From contig NC_133658.1 of NCBI RefSeq assembly GCF_037893015.1, forward strand, positions 139,667,822 to 139,731,821: a stretch of 64,000 nt of DNA, read 5' to 3'. The DNA comes from Macrotis lagotis (Eukaryota; Chordata; Mammalia; Peramelemorphia; Peramelidae). The position numbers and the translations under genes are program-made. The notes under the pieces are model-generated. The model was not told where the DNA came from. It searched no databases and saw nothing but the letters and a program-made list of their open reading frames with translations. This document shows, piece after piece, positions 55,796 to 64,000 of the stretch (position 1 is the stretch's first letter; every line of letters begins with the position of its first letter).

Positions 55796-56139
55796 CAAAA
55801 AGTTATGAATAGATGGTTACCTCTTACTTTGAGAATAACCATGGTATTGTGGATAAAGAACTGGCCTTAGAGTCCAAAAGATCTCTTGATGAATAATGGC
55901 TTTGTATTGGTGGGCAAGCAATTTAACTTCTTCAAATTATATTTCAATTTGCATTGGTAAAGAACAATTTCTCCTTAAGAGTGTCTTATACAGAAGAAAT
56001 CACAGGTTTGAGCTGAAAAAAAATTTTGTATCACCTTTGTTTCCAAATATTTTATTCTCCTATCTCCTACTCAAAGAGTCATTACTTTACTCAAACAACC
56101 AGAAGGCATTTTATAAATGTCATTTATATGCCAGATCTT

Positions 56140-56385
56140 ATATTATTGTCATTATCATTTTTTTCACTTATGTCCAACTCTTTGTAACTTCATTTGGGGT
56201 TTTCTTAGCAGAGGTACTGGAGTGGCTGGCCGCTTTCTTCTTCAACTTATTTTACAGATGAGGAACTGAGGCAAACAGGGTTAAATGACTTTCCCAAGGT
56301 CTCTTAACTAATAAATATCTGAGGTCAGATTTGTACTCAAGAAGATAGGTTTTCCTGACTCCATTCACTGAACTGCCTACCTGAC
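56140..56385 (-). mobile_element. MIR/CORE-type SINE (MAR1-like)
   Basis: CCAACTCTTTGTAACTTCAT, TTTTCTTAGCAGAGGTACTG, CAGATGAGGAACTGAGGCAA. Confidence 0.75.
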
Positions 56386-57339
56386 CATACCTGCTATTTG
56401 CAAGGCTTAAAGCCTTGCATTTGAGAAACAAGAACTAAATAAAAGTCAGTGCCTGACCTCAAGAAAATTATACTCTACTATGAATTGCTGTTCACTAAGG
56501 CCTATGAGGCTTCAACATAACACATTTGATATTATATTTGATATCTCAAAATAAATATCCAGAAATAAAGAATTTTCTGACATTGAAAGTGTTTATATTC
56601 ATAAAAAGTTTTAGTAGTGTATGGTCATTTTTGCATCCCTTTGCCATTGCATCCTAGGCAGTCGCTACCTACAGGGCTAAGTTACAGCTCTGAGTAAACA
56701 TCACTGAATCAGTCAGTCAACCAATAAGTATTTACTTGATTACTATCTGAGAAATGCTTTGCTAGGTACTGAGGAAAGTTCTCATTTCACACAAATTTGC
56801 ATTATAAAAATTTGACTTTACTTAAAGAATTCCAAAAGAAATTTGCCTTCCAAAAAAAAAAAAAACCACCTAGGTTAATTTCATTGTACAATATTGTCCT
56901 TTCTCTCCTTAAACTCTCCCACAAAAAAAAAAATTAAACTCTCCAAGTAAATGAAAGAACAAACACAGGCCACCACTACCACCTCCACCATCAGATCATA
57001 GGTAGTTTAAGAATGCTGGATCCAAAAGAGGAGACCTTTGTCCTTCTCTGCCCACTTTGCCAGTGTGTCTGCCCCCTTTGTAATCTTCATCTAAGTTCCA
57101 GTCAGGGGTCCTGCTCTCAGGCTGACCCCTGCTCTCAATTGTCTGTCCTTGGCATCCATGTGTCCTTGAATCATGTGTTAGGACACCTTCCTCCACAGTG
57201 TGAGGCCCCCTTTCTACCTCCCTCCTTTCTCACTTCAGCAGGGAAATTACATAAAACCTCTTTAGTAGATAGAGGTCTGCTGAACAGTTCACTTAGTAAA
57301 GCAAACTATCTATACAATGAATGAAATGACCCCTACTCA
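56386..57339. other. Non-coding, nothing recognised
   Basis: No gene. GC-richer 56990-57230 has short open frames on both strands without recognisable protein features. Confidence 0.4.
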
Positions 57340-58700
57340 AAAGAAATTTACACTGTAATAGGGAAAATATTAAATAGATGTGCAAGTTTTTACAGAATAA
57401 ATATAAAAAAGTTAGATGAAGTAGTTAGGGAGCTGGGAAATTATAGGGAAAGACCATGTAGACTATGATGCTTGAGCTTTACTTGAAGGAAAGAGCAAGA
57501 TTCTATATGGTGGAGGTGAGAAGGGACTGAATTTCAGGCATGAAAGATGACTGGTGCAAAGACTTGGAGATGGGACATGGGGTCATTATGTGTGAAGAAC
57601 AAAGAGAAAGTCAATTTGGTTAGATCTCAGAGTGTAGAAGGGGAAATATATCCAGGAATTCTGGAAAGATAATTTAGAGAAATGTTGTAAAGGGCTTTAA
57701 AAGCAAAACAGAGGACCTTCTATTTTAACCTTTAAAAGACAACAGAGAAACACTGAAATTGATTGAAATGGGGAGCTACATGGTCAGAGTTTCACTTTCA
57801 GAACATCAATTGGGCAATAGTATAGAGAATAGACTGAAGTGGTGAGATGAAGTAAGGAGACCAATTACAATAAATTCAAGTGAGAAAGGATGAAAGCATA
57901 TGAAAGCATAGTTCACTAAGATGGTGGCTATAAGTAAAAAGAAGGGGTTGCATACAAGAGATGTTGCAGAGGTAGAATTAGTGATATCTGAGAATTGATT
58001 GGCAATATATGAGGTGCTGGAGAGTAAGAAGTCAGATGATGCTAAAGATATGAACCTGAGAGATGGGAAGGAAAGAAATAGGGTAGCTTTGAAGAAGGAA
58101 AAGTTTATTTTTATTTTTATTTTTGTACAAATGATGGTTTTTATACATTACTAAAATATTCTTGTTTAAGAGTAAACATAATACCCCCTCCCCCCAAAAA
58201 TATAGCCCCCCATGAGAAATAAAGTAAAGGAAAGAGAAAAAAATGTGCTTCAGTCTGTGTTCTGACACCACCAGCTCTGTCTTGGGTGAATGACATTCTG
58301 TGTGGTAAGTCTATCACAAAAGCTACTTCCATATTTTTCCACCATTGCCATTGCTGATCACAACTCAAGGGGAAAGTTTTGAAGAAAAGATGAGTTCAGT
58401 TTTAAACAAAGGAAGTTTGAGAAGCTTCTAGTTTGAAATATCCAGTAGACAGCAGGTGATGCAGACCTGAAACTCAGAAGTGCTGATGCTATATGTGAGA
58501 TGTGTTTAGAATTTACATAGATATGAGAGTTAAAGCCATGGAAGCTGATTTGGTTATCAAGAAAAAGAATGTAGAGAGTAAAAGAAGAGAACCTCAGACA
58601 GAAGCTTGGTGTATGCCCATTGTTATAGGGTATGATATGGATGAAGAACTAACAAAGAAGATGGGGAAAAAGAGTAGTCAAACTGATGGAAGAGCCAGGA
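57340..58700 (-). mobile_element. Long L2 relic, interrupted
   Basis: Reversed L2 at 57340-58085 (ATTTCAGGCATGAAAGATGA, GGGCTTTAAAAGCAAAACAG, GAAATGGGGAGCTACATGG) continuing at 58375-58700 (CCAGTAGACAGCAGGTGATG, TAAAGCCATGGAAGCTGATT). A reversed L1 3' piece lies between, with TTTGAAGAA repeats at both junctions. Confidence 0.65.
58100..58372 (-). mobile_element. L1 3' UTR piece nested in L2
   Basis: CCACCAGCTCTGTCTTGGGT and CTACTTCCATATTTTTCCAC recur in reversed older L1 3' UTRs; compare 16620-16760. Confidence 0.45.
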
Positions 58701-58734
58701 AAGAATAGTATCATGATGTGAATGCTTTTTTCCT

Positions 58735-58889
58735 TAGTTTTTGGGGATTTTTTGCAAGACAATGGGGTTAAGTGGCTTGCCCAAGGCCACACAGCTAGGT
58801 AATTATCAAGTATCTGAGGGCAGATTTGAACTCAGATACTGCTGACTCTAGGGCTGATGCTCTATCCACTGCACCACCTAGCCGCCCCA
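58735..58889 (-). mobile_element. WSINE1-like SINE
   Basis: Reversed SINE; AGAATAGTATCATGA duplication at both ends. Confidence 0.93.
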
Positions 58890-59399
58890 AGAGAATAGTA
58901 TCATGAAAGTCCATAAAGGAGAGAATGGTGTTGTCTTGGGAGGAGAGTATGATAAGCAGTATCAAATTAGCAGAAATGTTGAGAAGGATGAAGACTAAGG
59001 AAAAAACCATTGACATGATATGGCAATTAATCTGCAAAACATTGAGGAGTAAGTGACAGGAGAAAAAGTATAGATAGTTTTTTCAAAGAGTTTGACTGAA
59101 AAAAAAAGATGAAGGATGATAGGTAGATGGAGAAGAGAAGGTCTGGATGACAATAGGATTGGGTATAGAATACCTGTCCAAGAGTACCTGTGAGCGACAG
59201 TTTTTTTATAGTACAAACCAATAATTTATTCCTTTTACCTTCCTTCTTATGCCTCTTACTCTTCTAAAGCATTTTCTTCTCTGGTGACATTTCTCTACAC
59301 CCATCTCCTTGTGACCCAGATATACTGCTATATGAATCAAGGAATCTCATTTGGAAAAAAGCTCAGAGAGCATCAGAGTTCAAGCCACACATGAATAGG

Positions 59400-59840
59400 A
59401 ATCTCTTCTTTTGACGACAAGCAGCCGTACAATCTGCATTTGAAGACCTCTTGGTGACCAGAAAATGCTCTCCCTCCCCTTTCATTTTGGTATGACTTAT
59501 TGTTAGTTGTTTTTTCTTATGTTAATCCCTAATCTGCTTCTCTGTGACTTTGACTCCATTGTTTCTGTTTGTATTCCATGGAGCCCAGGTGAGCAGGAAG
59601 TGTAATTCCTAATTCAGAACTCTTCAAATACCTGAAAAGAGAAATCATTTCCCCTCTTGGATTTTCTCTTCAATAGTCTAAACAATTTCAGTTCCTTCAA
59701 TCAGACATTAGGAACAGTGTTCCATGTCTCATCACCATCCTAATCACAATTTGTAGCTCATCAATGTCCTTCCTTACATGTGATATTCAGACATGACTGC
59801 AAGATTCCAGAGCAAAATACAATCTGTGAGTGCCTACAGA
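59400..59840 (+). mobile_element. CR1/L3 LINE relic
   Basis: TTCAAATACCTGAAAAGAG, AACAATTTCAGTTCCTTCAA, CAATGTCCTTCCTTACATGT and GACTGCAAGATTCCAGAG follow the CR1/L3 3' consensus. Confidence 0.6.
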
Positions 59841-60034
59841 TGTCTCTGAGAATACATGCATATTTTCTTTCTACTTCTTCATTCTCACCTACCCCCCACA
59901 CACACTTGACCCCTTCATCATAACCATCTTCTTGTAGCTAGTCTGAGGTAAGTAATTGAGGTTCTCTAAGAATTTCTATTCTATGAAGAATGTTTCCCAG
60001 TAAAAGACAACAGATATAAGCAAATGTTCAAGAG

Positions 60035-60036
<2 letters not shown>

Positions 60037-60067
<31 letters not shown>

Positions 60068-60186
60068 CAGATAGGTGGTACAGTGAGTAGAGCATTGGTC
60101 CTGAAATTATGAGGATCTGAGTTTAAATTTGACTTCTGACACTTAACTATATGACCCTAGGTAAATCACTTAACCCCCATTGCCTC

Positions 60187-60236
<50 letters not shown>
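60037..60236 (+). mobile_element. Old WSINE1-like SINE between two microsatellites
   Basis: (AAT)n at 60037-60065, a diverged SINE at 60066-60188 (CAGATAGGTGGTACAGTGAG head), then (GA)n at 60189-60236 in place of the A-tail. Confidence 0.85.
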
Positions 60237-60239
<3 letters not shown>

Positions 60240-60244
60240 ATCAA

Positions 60245-60440
60245 CTTACATAATACTTTTAAGTTTTAGAAAACATTTTACGTACATTATCTTGTATTAT
60301 TTTCACAAGCATGTGAGGGAGATGTTATTATGAACCCCATTTTACAGATAATAAATTGAATCTGAGAAAGGTTGTGACTTCTTCAGGGTCAAACAGTTGG
60401 GTATCTAGGGCAGCATTCAAATCAGCTTCCTCATTTCTCT
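60245..60440 (-). mobile_element. MIR element
   Basis: CCATTTTACAGATAATAAAT and GGTCAAACAGTTGGGTATCT; reversed MIR. Confidence 0.65.
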
Positions 60441-61159
60441 TTTTGGTATTTGACCCAATAAGGAGAATTATTATTTCTTAACTGTAACATAGAGCGTATG
60501 CAAAGATTCAATTCCTCTTCTTTGCCTCCCTGGCTTCCTCATTCCAGGGACAGACTCTATGTGACAAGGTAATTATAACAAAAAGCCTTGGCTTTTGTGA
60601 ACTTGGGGGATAAGCTGGGTGGTAGGCTAAATGATTCTGAGAATGCTGTCTATGCTTATTTTGTTGGTTTTTTTCTCTTTTCATTAGTCCAGGGGAAAGG
60701 AAATTAGATAACTAATGATTATGTAGTACTGTAGGTGGAGTGTCAAAAATTCTCTTTGTATTCAGCAGATATCTTGATGAATTTTCATTAAGTTTAATAT
60801 TTGACAATGGACTTATGAACTTAGGTCAGACAGCCTTGCTGGATAAATTCTAAAATCATCTTGGAAGTTTGGAAGGAGAAGAGTAGGAAGACACCATTCT
60901 CATCTGGAGGTCACAAACAGACTAGAGATAATCAGGATAGACCAAGCCAGATCTAGAAAATCATCTTTAGATGGAGCCTTTCAGGACTAGGTAGTTTTCC
61001 TTTATCCATATTATCTATTAATTAATCAACAAGCATTTAATTGCCTATGTTATATGCCAGGACACTTTAAGAAAAAGTGAAATGGTCCCCTTCCCTAAAG
61101 GAGTTATATTCTATTATGGGAGATAGCATGTACATACACATATATAAATAATATTTTCG
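60441..61159. other. Non-coding; L2 trace
   Basis: Reversed L2-like end at 61010-61110 (ATCAACAAGCATTTAATTGC). Nothing else recognised. Confidence 0.4.
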
Positions 61160-61318
61160 GGGGTGGCTAGGTGGCGCAGTGAATAGAGCACCAGCCCTGG
61201 AGTCAGGAGTACTTGAGTTCAAATCCGGCCTCAGACACTTAATAATTATCTAGCTGTGTGGCCTTGGGCAAGCCACTTAACCCCATTGCCTTGCAAAAAA
61301 AACCTAAAAACAAAACAA
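61160..61318 (+). mobile_element. WSINE1-like SINE
   Basis: GGGTGGCTAGGTGGCGCAG head to CCTTGCAAAAAAAACC; AAATAATATTTT / AAATAATTTTTT flanks. Confidence 0.93.
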
Positions 61319-61319
61319 A

Positions 61320-62295
61320 TTAAATAATTTTTTTTTTCTGAAACAAGCCTATGCTTTCATTGATTTGATGAACTCTATACTCTCTATGAATACAAATAGG
61401 CTCATGATTTTTCAGGTTAAAGTCTCAGAGAGTTTCCTAAAATCCTGAAAGAATAGATGACTTTGCTCATGTTTAAATGATCAGTATTCTCTAGACATGA
61501 TACCTGAGCCCAGGCCATACTAACTCTAAAATATTCTCTCTATCTACTTGGTCATGCTGTTTCCCAAGGCAAAATATGTACAAGATCTCTTTTTTGTGGG
61601 GGAGACATTAGTAGCTGGGGTGGGAGATTAAGAAAGTCTCCTTGAGGAAGATGCAGACACTTGAATTAGGTTTCATTTATTTATTTTTCCAACTATATGC
61701 AATGATAGTTTTCAACAATTAAGTTTTTTAGGAAATTTAAGGATCTCAAGATTTAGGGGTAAAGAGGATATACTTTAGAAATAGAAAGATAGCCATACAA
61801 AGACATTATAATTGTGTTATTTAGATGGCTATGGATGCACATTTTCTCTTTTTTTCCCTTGTTTTAAAAAAAGATCTACCAACAATTTAACAATTTAGAA
61901 GTGACACTTTTATGTAGTGGGGTAAAGAAATAGGTCTTGGGACTGGGCAGTAAGATAAAGGAGCTGCTACAGGAGTTGGGGGCAGGTCATTAGGGTACAG
62001 TTTTACAAAATAAGGAAAAGTGGAAGTCACAGCCAAAGGACAAGGTCCCCTGAATCAGTTCCAAGAGGAGAGGCTGATGCCCTACAAAGCAGGGGTTTAA
62101 TGAAGCCTGAAGTCCAGGACTGGATCAATAACTTTTTTGACTAGCACTCAGATGATTCCAGGAATAGATCACTGCCTTTAAACAGTGGTTTATAGTTATA
62201 TTAGTGATTAGACTTTTCCAGCCTTATTTCCTATTATTTCTTTTTATAGGCTCCAGTAAAAGGAAAATACAGTTATTCCTTCCTCATCTCCAGGG
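61320..62295. other. Non-coding; small L1 trace
   Basis: A reversed L1 3' snippet at 61675-61730 (TTATTTTTCCAACTATATGC). No gene. Confidence 0.4.
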
Positions 62296-62299
62296 CTAG

Positions 62300-62570
62300 A
62301 GGTAAGGCACTGTGGCCTCCTTCATATCCACACCATATGGAAAATCTGAGTAAAATTTTTTGATCTTCCCTTTTGTATCCAAGAAGAAGTATGCATTTTT
62401 TTTTCTTTTATAAGGTGTTTACAGTACCTTTTAAAATTTGGGTTAATCATTAGGTCATAGGTTCTGTGTAATAATATGACCTTCACATGTCCTCTGTAGC
62501 TTCTGCAAAACTCTCAAAAAATTTCCATATAATTTTTTATACCAAGCCACAATATAGTGAAATATCGATA
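62300..62570 (+). repeat. Unclassified dispersed repeat, copy B
   Basis: Diverged partner of 40090-40350 in the same orientation. It also shows a CTTCATATCCACACCATATG start not clear in copy A. Confidence 0.75.
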
Positions 62571-62654
62571 TCATGCTATGAAAGAGATAATGTACTTAAA
62601 ACTGGATTCATCTGATATCTTTTTTTATAGTACATTATTTGTGAGCACCTTTCA

Positions 62655-62755
62655 TCTTCCTTATTAGCATGTAAAGTCCTTGATGGCAGGGACCACACTA
62701 TATTTATCTTTTCATCTTCCCAGTACCCTATGCCAGTTTAATTATTGAATGAAAA
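62655..62755 (+). mobile_element. L2 3' end
   Basis: AAAGTCCTTGATGGCAGGGA, CCCAGTACCCTATGCCAG, ATTATTGAATGAA. Confidence 0.65.
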
Positions 62756-63190
62756 AATTAAAATAAAGAGAACATGTTAGTTGGAATTGAAAGGAAAATT
62801 GAAAAGGCTACCAAGCCAAGTTCTTTCTGCCCTCTTATGGAGCTCCCACATCAGGACATTTTAGATACAAGTCATTGTGAAGCAATTTCTAATCAGTTGC
62901 TTTCAGCAAATCTTAGGATTTTCCTGAAGGAAAAAACCCAGAGAAATGTGAAAAAAATATCAAAGGCAGAGCTTTAACCCTAAGGAATAAGAGTTTGATC
63001 CAGTACCTAGGAACTAATCCTAAAACAATATAGCCTTATACAGAAGTCTCAGATCTGACCTTTTATATTACAGGATGCAAGATCCTACAACTGCTGCTCT
63101 TTACATGTTGGCATTTGTATCAATGGTATCAAACACTATAATCTCCAAAGTTTTCTCAGTGAAAGCCAGAGTCCTATGAAAGAGATTGGG
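62756..63190. other. Non-coding, nothing recognised
   Basis: A 67-codon open frame at 62774-62977 has no recognisable feature and is taken as chance. Confidence 0.4.
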
Positions 63191-63194
63191 CTAA

Positions 63195-63520
63195 TCCAGG
63201 GGTCCTCATATTGACCCACCATCTGTTTTTGTATAGTCTGAGAACTAAGGGACAGATTTGGTTCAAAGCAATAATTTGCTGATCCCTGTAAACTCTTAAC
63301 TATCCACATGAGGAAATCAAATTGAAGAAAGGAAATAAGCCACTATGTTAACTGCTTTACAGATATTATCTCATTATGTCCTCAAAACAACCCTGGGAGG
63401 GTTATTTTTAATCCCCATTTTAATGACTTGCCCAAGGTCATACAGTTAGTAAGAATCTAAGACTGCATTTGAACTCAGATCTTCCTGACTCCAGGTCCAG
63501 TACTCTACCTCACTGAAAAA
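63195..63520. mobile_element. hAT-type MITE and MIR
   Basis: 63195-63295 has CCAGGGGTCCTCATATTG and, inverted, CTGATCCCTGTA ends. 63330-63520 is a reversed MIR (TTGCCCAAGGTCATACAGTT). Confidence 0.55.
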
Positions 63521-64000
63521 AAAATCATATTGACCCAGACTTTTCTATTAAACTAGATGGACATTGAATTAGCCTGTAGGTATATACACATATATATTAT
63601 ATATAGTATATATATGCATGCTTAATACAAGTGAAAGAATAGAAAAATTGTGTATTTATGCATACATATCTTCTACTAAAGTTCTACTCCAACATCCACT
63701 GTGGTGGAGAGGTATCCCAAATGCTAAAGCCATGAAGTAAAAACTCAGGAAGGGCATTTCAAACAGCAAATTCTTTAAGTACAGCACCAAAGACAGACTG
63801 GTATCCAATTCCAAAGTCCAATTCAGATATATTTGGAGAGATTTATCCCCAAGTTGGACATGCAATGAAGAATTATTTTATTCATTTCAATCAAAGATCA
63901 CATCCAAAGTCTTAGAGAGTTGTTGTTTTTTAAAAATCTATATTGGTGGAAGCAGCATTCACACATAAGATCACACACATGTTTAAAGTATAAAAGGGAA
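63521..64000. other. Non-coding; short (TA)n
   Basis: TATATATTATATATAGTATA near 63590-63615. No EIF4EBP1 exon seen. Confidence 0.4.

Noticed and set aside
60189-60236. (GA)n run considered as a CRISPR-like or satellite array
   Set aside because: Simple dinucleotide repeat at a SINE tail in a vertebrate genome.
50000-64000. Search for EIF4EBP1 exons expected right of ADRB3
   Set aside because: No matching coding exon or second CpG island was seen; the gene probably starts beyond the window.

Overview
The window comes from a marsupial genome. The evidence is about thirty copies of the roughly 150-bp MIR-superfamily SINE typical of marsupials (head GGGGCAGCTAGGTGGCGCAG, tail ending CTTAACCCCATTGCCTTGC), marsupial-type L1 3' ends, and two diverged but clearly mammalian host genes. 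The SINE subtype hints at an Australian lineage, possibly dasyurid, but this is a guess from memory of the consensus.

Only two host genes are supported, both on the minus strand. GOT1L1 (aspartate-aminotransferase-like 1) lies at 22183-29716 as nine coding exons. Every exon joins its neighbour in frame at GT/AG borders, giving 444 residues. ADRB3 (beta-3 adrenergic receptor) lies at 48396-49709 as one long coding exon of 437 residues inside a CpG-rich block. GOT1L1 next to ADRB3, both transcribed the same way, matches the order on human 8p11.23. The flanking human genes RAB11FIP1 (left) and EIF4EBP1 (right) were not detected here. The two genes have no known functional link.

Layout: 1-22 kb is AT-rich and filled with repeats: a Tigger1-like DNA element, L2 and MIR relics, a 4.8-kb L1 carrying a nested SINE, and a second truncated L1. 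GOT1L1 occupies 22-30 kb, with SINEs and L2 in its introns. The 30-47 kb interval holds layered L1, L2, CR1/L3, LTR-like, DNA-transposon and SINE insertions, plus a mostly repeat-free block near 45-46 kb. ADRB3 and its GC-rich surroundings occupy 47.4-50 kb. The 50-64 kb stretch returns to L2, MIR, CR1, L1 and SINE sequence with no recognised gene.

The most notable observation is that the position of the PLP-binding lysine in GOT1L1 is asparagine, so the otherwise intact gene should encode a pseudoenzyme. ADRB3 carries Arg at residue 64, the position of the well-known human Trp64Arg variant, and its stop codon overlaps a splice-donor-like sequence, with a plausible alternative exon about 0.75 kb downstream. 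No new multi-gene system was found.
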